The notes below the pieces were generated by a model. The model was not told where the DNA came from. It saw only the letters and a list, made by a program, of their open reading frames with translations, and ran no database searches. Below are positions 1 through 10,819 of a stretch of 64,000 nt of DNA, piece by piece (the stretch's first letter is position 1; every line of letters begins with the position of its first letter). The position numbers and the translations under genes were made by a program. Where the stretch lies: the NCBI GenBank assembly GCA_002786065.1, contig NHNY01000016.1, forward strand, positions 1 through 64,000, in the 5' to 3' direction. Origin of the DNA: Microcyclospora pomicola (taxonomy: Eukaryota > Ascomycota > Dothideomycetes > Capnodiales).

Positions 1-1756
1 TGCGCAGGTCGCGCACCGAAGTGTCGCTTCATGCCAAGACTGGAGACACGTGACTTCAACCTCACTTCATGTAGGAAAGGGGCCTTACACCGTATCTGTT
101 TTCGCAAGTTGTCCCGTCGCCTGTAGTACAACCTGACTTCAGGGTGCCGTCGGACCTCTTTCAGCTGCTCGTCACATAGCTCTCGAGGCCGACGTGTATC
201 GATCGTGCGCGTTATGCTACTAGCAACCCGAATGATCTCCGTCTGTGGCTCGAGGCCACGGTAGATCGCTTGCGTATCCTGGGTAATGTATCGTGATAGA
301 TAATTCTGTTGAAATACCGCCGAGCTCGCGTGTTGCAGGATGAGGTTGCGTTGAGACTCGCTAATCAGGCCTGTCGGTGTTAGTCAGTGCAGAAAAGGTA
401 CATAGAACAATGTCGGTGCATACTGCTGTTGTTCAAAGCCTCTCTGTTACCTCGCCGAAAGCAGTATGGACCAACTGGGAGTTCGAATCCAGTAGCAACA
501 CCGAGTCTCGCTAGTTGCTCTCGGAGCTAATTGCTCTTCACCGCCTTGTTAGGTGAGATACCTGTCCCATGTATAGTCTTCTCACGCTAGCGGAAGATCG
601 GAATCTTAGCTATTTCTTCTTTAAAGGGAAGTTCCAGTTGCTTCGTTCCAGCCGGGGCGCGTAGTCGGAACAGAGCTTCTGGCCCATCCAAGGTCGGCGC
701 TGCGAATGCACGGTCTGCGAACGCCAGGCTAAGCAGCATGATGTAGGGACAGAGCAGGAGGCACGGTTCGCTAGGTATTTCCGGTATCGGGAACGTGTTC
801 CTGATGATGGGTTAGTCACCTGCCAGTACATCGATTGCAGGATTACCTACAGGTCCTTGCTTCCTAAGTACGTCTTTGTCTCCTTAAACACTATGTCGAG
901 CAGTACACGCGGCTGCGCGCCACCTGTAGGATCTAGTAACAGGGAGAATTTCACGTGCTCGTAACGGAGAGCAAGCAGAGCGCCCGGACGGTTACTAGTG
1001 ATGCCGGCCAACTGAATGTATAAGGCGAGCTGTACCCTCAACCGCTCGTGATCCAGTTCAACGTCTGTCGACGTCTAGAGGGTGTTAAGCAATTCGAACT
1101 CGTCCTCAGCTCGCACGATAGGTTTTGGCTGCTTGCCGGTCTTGAGCTGGTAGTCTTGCCGAAGACTTGCTTTGACCTGATGCATATTTAGTGAAGAGTC
1201 ATAGGCTTCGCACTACGGGTAACAAACGTCTTTCATCATGATGCTAAGCTTAGGGTCAACGAACACCTGACCAGTCAAGTCCCGTCGTACCATTGTCAGT
1301 GCATTGAAGTATGTTTGTACCGTGCTCGCGGCTCGTATCGTTCCCTTTCGGCTGTCGAGCAGCCATATGAAGAACGTGTGTAGATCCCCTAGCTTGTAAT
1401 CTTCGAGCATCACGAGAGGGTCTTTGCGCTTTATGTACTCGACATAGCTGTGATGAAGTCGTGTTAGTACCGCGCGTGCGGCGGTTCGAGGGTGCGATTG
1501 CATACCGGAACCACATGTTGCGGATCCAAGTCATAAGATTGGAGCTTAATAGCGCATATTGGCGCGCAGGTCGGGTCTGGTTGGCATCGTAATTGTTACG
1601 GTGTTGACCGTAGAATTCGGGGCTACGTAACGACGTATGACTTGTACCACTAGACATAGTCGATAGCCCGTGGCTGTAGTGTTGACGGTCATTGTTAGCA
1701 TCATGATGGTCGTCGACGTCGACGCCGCTGTCGTAGGCCGACTTTTGTCTCGCCAT
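1..1756 (-). pseudogene. Broken DUF3435 tyrosine recombinase (Starship-captain-like)
   Basis: This is the remnant of a fungal DUF3435 tyrosine recombinase, the family that includes the 'captain' enzymes moving Starship elements. It reads leftward, with a possible start ATG at 1756 and its 3' end beyond the window. Recognisable blocks in order are: an N-terminal SAM-like part near 1215-1500; RPGALLALRYEHV near 960-1000; a block with FKETKTYLG near 855-890; the FADRAFAAPTL-type block near 690-740; GFELPVGPYCFRRGN near 440-500, where the R-box arginine lies; ILQHASSAVFQQNYLSRY near 290-345, with the second catalytic His and the nucleophile Tyr; and a C-terminal tail with IDTRRPREL. Several frame breaks and stops interrupt it, so it cannot encode an active enzyme. 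Family assignment is from remembered consensus. Whether a whole Starship once lay to the left is inference. Confidence 0.8.
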
Positions 1757-2154
1757 GGCTGCCTGGTACGGTCAAGCAGAGGTTGTCGGTGGTGGGAAGG
1801 GATCGCACTAAGCGCTGCTCGCGGGGCCTGGGCTAGATAGCGGGCGGTGACTGAAATCGGTCGCTCGAGGCGCGCGAGGGTCACACGGGATCGCCATCGG
1901 ATTGCGACGGTCGTGGCTCCGCGCGTCGTGAAACAAGCTGCTCGAAGGTGACGGGCTTGCAGGTTGTAGATGAGGCCGACCTGCAGATGCGCAGGATGCT
2001 ACTGCAGAGGTAGCGGAGGCTCGACGGGTCGGATTGGCGGGTCAGGTCACGAGGCCGAGCAGTCCGGTGGAAGCGAGCGTAAGCGACGAAAATGCGCCTT
2101 GATCGAGGCGCAGCTGCGCTCTAAATCGGGTGCAGATTTGCCGTACCCTTGTTA
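1757..2154. other. GC-rich flank upstream of the recombinase fossil
   Basis: This stretch has no convincing gene. The part from about 1950 to 2150 is GC-rich and has a short open frame containing SERKRRK followed by DLPY. That faintly recalls the N-terminal region of fungal retroelement gag proteins, but the match is too short to trust. In Starships the 5' boundary lies upstream of the captain start, so an element edge could fall here or in the AT-rich tract that follows. That placement is inference. Confidence 0.35.
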
Positions 2155-2515
2155 AAAGTTATAATATATATTATAACTATACTCTTAATTATAATCTTAT
2201 ATATACTCTAGCTATATATCTATATCTAGAAAAGTAACTCTAAACTCTCTTCTAGTTACTATAAGTAGCTTAAGCTTATCTTTAGTTTAAGTAATATTTA
2301 CTTAGCTTTATAGCGCTTAAAGGTAGTCCTATACTCTAGCGTTATAGCCTAATAGCTATAATATATAATAGGATAGTAAAGTCGCTTTATAGAAGGATTT
2401 CTTTAAATACTTAAGGATAATATTAGTACTATGTATTTAAATTAGGATTATATAGGATGTGTTTTATAATAGCATTTTACCTTAAAAAGTATATACATAA
2501 CAATGTAAGCGGACT
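2155..2515. repeat. AT-rich, TpA-rich tract, probably RIP-mutated repeat
   Basis: About 360 bp are almost free of G and C and full of TA steps and short CTATA/TATAG words, while both flanks have ordinary composition. The change is abrupt on the left, right after the GC-rich segment, and more gradual on the right. In ascomycetes such tracts are the usual product of repeat-induced point mutation acting on transposon copies. No coding remnant is readable. The original repeat family cannot be named from the sequence. Confidence 0.7.
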
Positions 2516-3475
2516 ACGTGCTCTTATAGCGTACATGCCTTTTAAATATTGTACGATAACAACCAAAGTCGTTAATGATCGAGTGTGGCTCGCTGCGCCG
2601 GATGGTTCCCGAAACGTGTGCCCATGAAGGAGGACCATGCCAGTTACCGACGTCGATATTGCCAGGTCTCGCTTCTAACATCGATCTCGTCTCTCCGGCC
2701 AAGGGCGCTGCTACCTTGTACCGTGCCATTTTTTGTACCATTGGTGTTCAGATACATTGCGATGACCGCAATATCGCAGTCGACTTTCCTCCCACGCGTC
2801 TAGGACATCGTCTACGATATAGCCCATGCTGAGCCTTCATAAACCGAGGTTGGCTCTTAGGTCGACACAGTAACGCTCTGGAGCGGGCAAGTGCATCGAG
2901 ACGCATGATGCCACATGGGTCGATGGAAATGGCGAAGGGAGAACCGAAGTTGTTAATGAGACCGAGCGCCTAGCTTGGTGCCCAGCTCTAGCAGAATCCT
3001 CGCAGATGTTGCAGCATGATTCAAGCCATTGCCTGCACTCTCTCGCGTTGACGACCCGGGAGAGCGTCTGCGATCGATGGCGAGACACTTCACGGATTCG
3101 TCTCGTGTGAGTACCAGCTAGCCCACATAACGGAAGCAGGTCAGGTAGATTTGGCGGGCGCGCGTATTGCTGTTGTAGTATTGGACGTTGCGCCTAGCCA
3201 CCCAGTCAATTCGGAAATGGTGGTGGCTCGTTGCTGTGGAAATGAAAATGTACAGTTCCACGAACCTTCACAGATCCTTTGCAAAGCAGCTTCATGTGTC
3301 GCGACTTTCTCTGTGTACATGCAGACTCCCACCAATCGAACCATCGTCGCAGAGTGAGACAGAGCACTGAAATCTTGCCGTCGATCAAGGGAAAGCAAGG
3401 CAGCTCAGTCGGAGCCCTATATTATAGCGCAGCATAGCCAGAAGTGGAACACTCACGGAACGTGCTGTTGCGGAA
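2516..3475. other. Intergenic, nothing recognisable
   Basis: About 960 bp lie between the AT-rich tract and the 3' end of COQ9. Short open frames exist on both strands, but none shows family motifs, a good start context or splice-supported extension. The 3' untranslated part of COQ9 presumably occupies the right end. Confidence 0.5.
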
Positions 3476-4216
3476 CTAGAGTCTTGCACCTTTGCTCCTT
3501 AACAAGTTCATGACTGCTCCTGTCTGGAATCCTACCCACTGAGCGGCACCACTCGCCACACTCCCAGCTGTTCGCAACTCATCCAGTCGGCGATCGAGAA
3601 ACTGCTCTGTGTCGGTAAAATCGGTGCTTTGGTCTGTTGTTTGATACATTTCCGTCGCGGCATAAATCGCAGCTAGTGATGCTCTTTTTGTATACCACGA
3701 GCTGTCCACGGAGGTATCTCCAGCTAGAAACCAGATCTCGTCACTCAACAGAGACAACTCTCGCAGAGAGGGCGTTATGTTCTCTGCAAGTGACATGATT
3801 GCGAGACCCTCCTGCCACCGTGACACTATTCCTGCCTCGCCATTTCCTCGCAGTCTTTCCAGGACCAAGCCTCTTACTTTCCGCCCGACACCCATATTCT
3901 GGTCCGGAAATTGAATTTTCTCTTTCAAGCGCGTTCGTTGCATGACCAGATGATACCGTACGATCCCATAGACTGGATTTGAGAACAAGTTTGCGGATAT
4001 CTCGCCATAGCCGGCCTCCTTCACGCCGAGCAGAAGAGCATCTTGCGTGAAGCCGTATGCGGGCACATGCGCCAATGCGGAGGAGAGGATCGCGTCTTCG
4101 GGCTCGCGATACGCTGAAGGACGATCGTGCTCGTAGGAGTGATACGAACGACCGGGAACGATCGATCTCGCTCGGCGCGGCGCTCGCAATAAAGTGTTGA
4201 GCATTCGTGAAGACAT
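3476..4216 (-). CDS. COQ9: Ubiquinone biosynthesis protein COQ9
   Basis: An intronless gene of 246 residues. COQ9 is a mitochondrial matrix lipid-binding protein of the ubiquinone synthesis complex that presents the polyprenyl intermediate to COQ7. The N-terminus is basic and Ser/Arg-rich (residues 1-25), as expected of a mitochondrial presequence. The body begins with an ILSSALAHVPAYGFT segment, typical of the family's first helices. The C-terminal half carries the conserved stretches around DEIWFLAGD and SWYTKRASLAAIYAATEMY, where the family keeps its lipid pocket and COQ7 contact. The start ATG at 4216 gives the full presequence; a second in-frame Met follows four codons later. COQ9 is divergent from PRP2, with 212 bp between the two start codons. 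Length and order match the family, so I see nothing broken. Confidence 0.93.
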   Translation of the reverse strand: MSSRMLNTLLRAPRRARSIVPGRSYHSYEHDRPSAYREPEDAILSSALAHVPAYGFTQDALLLGVKEAGYGEISANLFSNPVYGIVRYHLVMQRTRLKEKIQFPDQNMGVGRKVRGLVLERLRGNGEAGIVSRWQEGLAIMSLAENITPSLRELSLLSDEIWFLAGDTSVDSSWYTKRASLAAIYAATEMYQTTDQSTDFTDTEQFLDRRLDELRTAGSVASGAAQWVGFQTGAVMNLLRSKGARL

Positions 4217-4428
4217 GACCGCATGTGTTGCACTCGGTGGTGGTTGATTGATGAAGTGGTTCTACAAGTGGAGAGGACTTTGATGACCTGACGACTGGAC
4301 GGAGCTCCGCTTCAAACCATCGTCATACTATAAGTTTCACATGCAAGGCCGCGCTCCACTTCCGATAAGTGCTGCACATCGTAGAGACACTGTGCTTCAT
4401 CCCAGCTTTGCTTTGGTCAAACAGCACC
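4217..4428. promoter_or_regulatory. Shared divergent promoter COQ9 / PRP2
   Basis: Only 212 bp separate the start codons of two divergently transcribed genes, so both promoters must lie here or overlap. I see no clear TATA box. The right end gives PRP2 a good start context, with CACC before the ATG. Confidence 0.6.
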
Positions 4429-7400
4429 ATGGATTTGCGCACATATGTCTCTGCTCATTTGATCAGGCTGGTGGGTGGGAGCGAGGATATGCTGATTGAC
4501 TTCGTCACTCAAACCGCCAAATCAGCCAAGTCGTCCTCTGCGTTGCTGCACAAACTTGGTGGAATGCTTGATTCGAGTGATGCCGGTCTGCGACAATTCA
4601 GCGACGATTTGTATGCTCGTGTGCATGGCCAAGAACATGCCGCAGTCAAGGAGAAACCTCGAACATCCAAGAAACGGTATGCGCTGGTGGACATGGACGT
4701 CGAAGAGGTCGCAATACCACGCGACGAGCGACCAAGACCGCGGAAGATGCGCCGCTCGCAAAGCAGAGACCGAACGGACAAGAAGCTGAGAAGAGTCAAA
4801 GGGGAGTTTGATGATCGATGGGGTGACCAAGAGGTGGAAGAGCAGGTCCCAGCTGTTCAAGAAACACAATCGCCGGCCGCCGAGCACGCTCAATCCGACG
4901 AAGAAGAGAAAGATCGTAAAGAGCGGCTTGAATTTGAGCGCAGGTTGCGGGAGAAAGATAGCATGTCCACCAAGAAGTTGGTGGATGACAAGAGAGAAGA
5001 CGTAGACGCAGAACGTCGAGCGCAGGCAGGAAAATTGACCCAGCAAGAGATGCAGGCGATCCGATTACGATCAAGACAGGACTACCTTAAGAAAAGATCA
5101 GCACAAGAGTTGATGCTTTTGCGCAGACAGGTTGCCGATGAAGCAGAAGAAGAGCGAAACAATCCTGACCTCACACAAGTGGAGAAGGATGAGTTTGCAC
5201 GGAACCGCGAGGCACTTCGTTTGGCCGAAGAGCGAGAGAATATCGACGATCATATCGATGGATACGCTATGCCACAGGACTACATCACGGAGAAGGGCAA
5301 AATGGACATGAGGAAGAAGCAGGATGCGCTGTACAGCCGATATGTGGACCGGGACGAACAAGGTCGGGAGCGATTTGTCACGGAGCATGAAGAATGGGAA
5401 CGAGAACAACTTGCCAAGACGAAAGCGCAGATCATCGTGGCCGACCGGTCGACCGAAGCTGATTACGAGTATGTCTTTGACGAAGAACAACAGCTGAAAT
5501 GGGTGACCGACGCTACCATGCGAGGAGGATTGACAGAGATGAAAACTCAGGAAGAACGCCTTCTGGCTCAACAAATGCTAGCCGCGGAGAGAAAGGCGAA
5601 GACCATTGAAGAAAAGCGTAAAACACTCCCTGTTTATCATTATCGACAACAGTTCCTCGATGCCGTCGACCAATATCAGATTCTCATCATCGTTGGAGAG
5701 ACAGGGTCCGGGAAAACCACGCAACTACCTCAATATCTGTACGAGGCAGGCTATTGCAAGGATGGGATGAAGGTGGGATGCACACAGCCTCGACGTGTGG
5801 CAGCTATGAGCGTAGCAGCTCGCGTGGCCGAGGAGGTCGGTGTAAAGCTTGGGAACGAGGTTGGATATGCTATTCGCTTTGAAGACGCGACTACCGACAA
5901 GACTGTGCTCAAATACATGACGGATGGTATGCTACTGCGAGAGTTTTTGACTGAGCCTGATCTAGGTGGATACAGTGCCTTGATGATTGATGAGGCACAC
6001 GAACGCACACTTCACACTGATATCTTGTTTGGCCTTGTCAAAGACATCGCTCGGGGAAGACCTGACCTGAAACTACTGATCTCTTCTGCAACACTTGATG
6101 CGCAAAAGTTCTCAGAGTTCTTCGATGATGCGCCGATTTTGAATATACCCGGAAGGACATACGACGTTGAGATGAACTACTCGCTGCAGCCAGAGGCGAA
6201 CTATTTATCCGCCGCTATCACAACGGTTTTTCAAATACACCTTTCACAGCCAATGCCTGGCGATATCCTCGTATTCCTTACTGGCCAAGACGAGATTGAG
6301 CAAGCTGAGCAATCGCTTCAAGAAACCGCGAAGAAACTTGGGAGTACTGCGCCTGAGCTGATGATATGTCCGATTTACGCCAACCTCCCGACTGATCTGC
6401 AACAGCGAATCTTCGACCCAACGCCTCCGAAAGTTCGCAAAGTAGTACTGGCGACGAACATCGCCGAAACTTCGCTGACCATTGACAACATCGTGTATGT
6501 AATCGACCCGGGTTACGTGAAAGAAAATCGCTACACCCCCGCGACGAACATGGAGTCGCTGGTCGCGGTACCCATATCACGCGCTTCTGCGAACCAGCGG
6601 GCAGGCCGTGCTGGGCGGACGGGCCCAGGGAAATGCTTTCGTCTGTATACGAAGTGGGCTTACTATAATGATCTTCCTGAATCCACGACCCCCGAGATTC
6701 AGCGTACTAATCTCAACAGCGTCGTTTTGCTTTTGAAGTCCTTGGGGATCAATGATTTGATCACATTTGACTTCATGGACCCACCTGCACCAGAAATGCT
6801 GATTCGATCTCTTGAACAGCTCTACGCCCTGGGTGCCTTGAATGATCGGGGTGAACTGACCAAAGTTGGACGACAGATGGCCGAGTTTCCAACGGATCCG
6901 ATGCTGGCCAAAGCTGTGCTTGCTGCGGACAAAGAAGGCTGCGTTGAAGAGGTATTGTCCATCATTGCAATGCTCGGCGAAGCCTCAGCTCTATTCTACC
7001 GGCCAAAGGACAAGAAGCTTCAAGCGGATGCTGCTCGTGCAAGATTCACCGTCAAAGAGGGCGGGGATCATCTGACGTACCTCAACATCTGGAATCAATG
7101 GGTAGACTCGGATTTCTCCTTCGTGTGGGCGCGGGAGAACTTCCTGCAGCAACGCTCACTCACACGCGCACGCGATGTTCGAGATCAGTTGACTAAGCTC
7201 TGCGATCGTGTAGAGGTCACAGTCTCGTCAGCAGGCGCATCAAATCTCCCTCCGATCCAGAAGAGTATTGCTGCAGGCTTCTTTCCGAACGCAGCTCGCC
7301 TTCAGAGAAACGGAGACAATTACCGGACTGTCAAGAACAATCTCACCGTGCACATCCACCCATCCAGCGTGTTGTTGGAAGTCAAGCCGAAGTGGGTCAT

Positions 7401-7557
7401 ATTCTACGAGCTTGTGTTAACGAGCAAAGAGTTCATGCGATCAGTGCTGCCTTTGCAAGCGGAATGGCTGACAGAAGTGGCGCCGCATTACTACAAAGCT
7501 GAGGACGTGGAGAAGCTCGGGGTCGGAGGCAGGAAAGAAGTCAAGGGTCTCAAGTAG
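4429..7557 (+). CDS. PRP2: Pre-mRNA-splicing DEAH-box RNA helicase PRP2 (DHX16/Cdc28 type)
   Basis: An intronless gene of 1042 residues. PRP2 is the ATPase that remodels the spliceosome just before the first catalytic step. Residues 1-380 are a charged, lysine/glutamate-rich N-terminal region with likely coiled coil, as in DHX16/Cdc28. The helicase core follows: motif I GETGSGKT at 423-430, DEAH at 521-524 and SAT at 553-555. Motif VI QRAGRAGRTGPG follows later, and the C-terminal part has the winged-helix/ratchet/OB organisation of DEAH/RHA helicases. I chose the ATG at 4429 because it sits in a strong CACCATGG context; the frame is open 60 bp further upstream but only from a GTG. Prp22, Prp16 and Prp43 are the main alternatives. 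The N-terminal region and overall resemblance to Cdc28/DHX16 favour Prp2. Confidence 0.9.
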   Translation: MDLRTYVSAHLIRLVGGSEDMLIDFVTQTAKSAKSSSALLHKLGGMLDSSDAGLRQFSDDLYARVHGQEHAAVKEKPRTSKKRYALVDMDVEEVAIPRDERPRPRKMRRSQSRDRTDKKLRRVKGEFDDRWGDQEVEEQVPAVQETQSPAAEHAQSDEEEKDRKERLEFERRLREKDSMSTKKLVDDKREDVDAERRAQAGKLTQQEMQAIRLRSRQDYLKKRSAQELMLLRRQVADEAEEERNNPDLTQVEKDEFARNREALRLAEERENIDDHIDGYAMPQDYITEKGKMDMRKKQDALYSRYVDRDEQGRERFVTEHEEWEREQLAKTKAQIIVADRSTEADYEYVFDEEQQLKWVTDATMRGGLTEMKTQEERLLAQQMLAAERKAKTIEEKRKTLPVYHYRQQFLDAVDQYQILIIVGETGSGKTTQLPQYLYEAGYCKDGMKVGCTQPRRVAAMSVAARVAEEVGVKLGNEVGYAIRFEDATTDKTVLKYMTDGMLLREFLTEPDLGGYSALMIDEAHERTLHTDILFGLVKDIARGRPDLKLLISSATLDAQKFSEFFDDAPILNIPGRTYDVEMNYSLQPEANYLSAAITTVFQIHLSQPMPGDILVFLTGQDEIEQAEQSLQETAKKLGSTAPELMICPIYANLPTDLQQRIFDPTPPKVRKVVLATNIAETSLTIDNIVYVIDPGYVKENRYTPATNMESLVAVPISRASANQRAGRAGRTGPGKCFRLYTKWAYYNDLPESTTPEIQRTNLNSVVLLLKSLGINDLITFDFMDPPAPEMLIRSLEQLYALGALNDRGELTKVGRQMAEFPTDPMLAKAVLAADKEGCVEEVLSIIAMLGEASALFYRPKDKKLQADAARARFTVKEGGDHLTYLNIWNQWVDSDFSFVWARENFLQQRSLTRARDVRDQLTKLCDRVEVTVSSAGASNLPPIQKSIAAGFFPNAARLQRNGDNYRTVKNNLTVHIHPSSVLLEVKPKWVIFYELVLTSKEFMRSVLPLQAEWLTEVAPHYYKAEDVEKLGVGGRKEVKGLK

Positions 7558-7731
7558 ATACATGTACAGCTATGTATTTGTACACCAGTTCTAATGATGT
7601 GAATATCCTAACCCAGAGTCCTTTGGCAATGCAGTCTATGTCGAAAAAAAAGTCATCGTTGAAACGCAAGTCTCGGTATAAATGTAGGCCATGTCGAATC
7701 CAGCTGCACGTTCCCAAGGTAGCTTATCATC

Positions 7732-10342
7732 TCAGACGATCCCATAGACCTTCTTCGCGATGAAATAACAGCTCAGCCCGAAAGCCAGCAAACCGGCCGT
7801 GATGCACCAGAACCAGGTCAGATTGTGCTCGGCATCCTGTCCCGGCACCCAGACGTTCATTCCCCACATACCAGTGATGATGTTCATGGGCAAGACAATC
7901 GTACCTAGGACAGTAAGTTTGCCAAGAACATCTGCGGTTTGTTCGGCTCTTTCGTTCATGCGAATGTTGATCTGAGCAAGGTAATTGCTATGAGCACGTG
8001 AGAGAAGGCTTGACTGTGTGTTAGCATAGTTCTCTCGCCATTAGAATGGTATAGACATACTTTTCGTAGTGGCTCAGGTTGCCTGTCATGGTAACGATGT
8101 GGTCTTGAATGTCGCCCAGATAAAGCCCAATTTCAGACCGTGGAGCCACTTCCCAATGCTCATTACAACGCTTGGCGAACCCTTTGATGACATCTGCCTT
8201 GTTCCCCAGAAGACGGTACATCCCCATGACCTTCTTCCGGCACTCACCAACTCGGCGCAACATGTCGCCTCCGCTCTGACCGCCTGTCTTATCCTCAAGT
8301 CGCGATGCACTCAGGTCAGGTTGAAGTGACTTCTCGTTGTGCATTCCCGGGATCTTTGGGTTCCCAGATTTTGATTTATTATTACCCATCGCATCGCTCT
8401 GCATGTATAGGATATCGTCGTCAATATCATCCACCTCTTGCTCAATGTCAGCGACCAGGGGAGCATACACGTCCGTGACATCGTCAATGATCGCATAGCT
8501 GATCCAGTCCGCAGTGGGAGACATGTAGTCATTGAGCTGGCGGATCCTGCGTCGGACGTTTGCCGGGTGAGGTGTCATGGTGTGGTGGAAGGTCACTACG
8601 CCATCTCGAAAGACAACAACGTACATGTTGACTGGTTCCATATAGTCCTCGCTATCTTTGTCCTGCTCGAACGAGCGATAGTTGACGAAATAGTAATTGG
8701 AGAACAGCTCTACTTTCTCACGTTGCTCAGATACAAGGATGTCCTCGGTAGTAAGCTGATGGATGCCAAATGCTTTCGAAATGACTTTCATCTCCATATC
8801 GGTCGGGTTCAGCACATCCAGCCAGAAGGTCGGACGTGCACCGTAGCGCCTTTGCTGTTCGGCGTCACCACGATGTGGTCTAGAGACCGGGGTGGGAGCT
8901 TCTGATCGGTATAAAGGTGTGTTTGATTCCGTCCCGGATTTGCTCGCTGATGGTGAGCGTACATCGTTTCGATCGCCCAACTTCTCTTCCAGGTGAGGAT
9001 GATGGCGTTCCAGCGCATTCTCATCGTCGTCCTCGCTTTCCGAGTCCAGGGCGAGGGGGTCCGGTAGGAACAGATCGCGAAATGTCAGGCCGTCTTGCAG
9101 CAAGTCGCTGATGGTCCGGGCATGAATAGTACCATCCAACACCTCGTTGAAGTAGGTGAATCGAAATGGCGCTTCTTCTTCCTCCCTATGCCAAAAGGTC
9201 TTTTGCGCTCGTAATCTTCCGCCGACCATTGCCGGTTCTTTGATTTTTTTCATCCGAATCTGTTCCTGATGAGTCCGCTCTTCCTTCTCTTCTCTCGCCC
9301 AGTCTTCGAGTGCGTCGAAGTCTGGCCAGCGTCTGGTCCGCCTACGTTTGTGACGGGCAGAACCTTTGGGGGATCCCTGCTCATCCTCATCGCCCATCTC
9401 CGAAACCACATCTCCTGGAAAACAGACATCACGTTCTGCCAAGTCTGCAACTGTTGGTCGCCGTCGAAGTTCATCGGGCGAGCCGGAAGCTACTTGATCT
9501 TCCATCTCATCATCGTCAATTGTGATGATGGCATCCCTTCCACGATCTGATCCTCCATTGAGATCTGCTATCATCACATCATCGAGCGATCCAAGTTTGG
9601 GCGAGTTGGGGACTGACGGCGGATTGTTCACATCATAATCGGAATCTTCAGTGTTGCCGCGCAGGGTCACATCAATCCGTCGACGCGAAGATGCTTTCGA
9701 CTGGCCCGAACCACGACGAGCGCGTGCGCCATGGCTACCATAATTAATAGCACTGTTGCTTCGTGACAATTCTGGTTTCGACTTCGTGGATTTTGCTATT
9801 CCGAGCAACGGCGTGCGGTCGTTTGCATCTTCTACATCATCGTCCTCTACAATTGCCGCTTCCGGACCATTCCCGTGTCGTGTGCGGTGTGTGATCGGAG
9901 TGTGTCCAGAGGCTTGCGAGTTTCGATGACGCTGGAATGGCAAGCTTGGCCTGGCGAACCCGCCCTGTTGCTGACTAGCTCTTCTTATTCTTGTTGCTCC
10001 ATGCTCTCGATGGTCGAGTAGCGCTTCACTCTCCAAGCTTGTATTGCTTCTATTCCGGCCGTGCACCCGATAGAAGCTGGACTGCTGTGCGGATGGCCTC
10101 GACTCTAACAAGCTTGGTCTTTCGTCCCGATCTACCACGCTCTCGGTCGTTTCAGAAGGCGCAGCGAAGCTTGTTCGACGGTTCTTGCGCTTTTTCCCAC
10201 CCCGATGACGCTTCTTCTTGGCTGGAGCTGCTTTGTCGCCGTTCGCATTGCCAGAGGCAGATCCCGACGCTGCTTCACGTCCCGGCTTGGCCATTGAAGC
10301 CGGACCGGAGATGCGCGCGAGGTCATCTTGATTCGCGGACAT
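7732..10342 (-). CDS. CorA-family Mg2+ transporter (Alr1/Mnr2-like)
   Basis: Two exons, 8061-10342 and 7732-8008, joined across a 52-nt intron (donor GTATGT at 8060, acceptor TCAAG at 8009), give 852 residues. CorA proteins form pentameric divalent-cation channels. The join restores a continuous helix leading into the first membrane segment, VLGTIVLPMNIITG. The signature GMN follows at about residues 810-812, and the second membrane helix ends near the C-terminus. The first half is long, charged and low in complexity: basic KKKRHRGGKKRKNRR near the N-terminus, then Ser/Arg- and Asp/Glu-rich stretches. This is typical of fungal Alr1 (plasma membrane) and Mnr2 (vacuole). I cannot tell which membrane it serves. 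The gene is convergent with PRP2. Confidence 0.9.
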
Positions 10343-10819
10343 CGTAGGACGAGGAGTGGTGGGTGGGAACTCTGGTTGAGGCTGCGCCTACAAAAAGAAT
10401 GCACGAGTGTAGATGCACGTGGAAGTTGGCGAAGAATTCAAGTGGCAGAGAGTGACGTTGGTGATTGGAGTGAACGGACCACCCGCGGAGAGCCCAGGCC
10501 TCATCAACAAGCCCAAGTCGTTGGGGGTGGTCGGACAGTGTCTAATAGCCACAAATGGAAGTCAACACCTGACTTTAGCCAGCCGGTGAGGTACAAGGCT
10601 CGAAAGGAGTCTGGTGGAATGCAGCGATGGAAAGCAAACATGAGTGGAGCGCTCAGCATGTCGCGTGCTCTTTTGCCCGATATGGATGACCATTACACGC
10701 TCGAGATACGAGTACATGTACCTGTACCTTAGATAAGGCAAGGCACAGTGCAAGTGCCAGCTCGGCTCACGGTAATGAGCTCCCTGCTTCGCCACTCGAT
10801 CTCTCGCTACGGGTTCTGC
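10343..10819. promoter_or_regulatory. Intergenic: CorA promoter and dehydrogenase 3' side
   Basis: This 477-bp gap holds the promoter of the CorA gene and the 3' flank of the neighbouring dehydrogenase, both on the minus strand. It contains one copy of the recurring palindrome TACATGTA at 10713-10720, close to several GTAC words. No gene is evident. Confidence 0.5.

Noticed and set aside
465-505. GTTCGAATCC, resembling the B box/T arm of a tRNA
   Set aside because: It lies inside the conserved GFELPVGPYCFRRGN part of the recombinase fossil on the other strand, and no cloverleaf can be drawn around it.
1970-2155. Gag-like SERKRRK/DLPY frame as a retroelement remnant
   Set aside because: Match too short to assign a family; mentioned only as a possibility.
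8069-10404. Several plus-strand open frames opposite the CorA gene
   Set aside because: They are antisense shadows of a GC-rich coding exon and carry no motifs.
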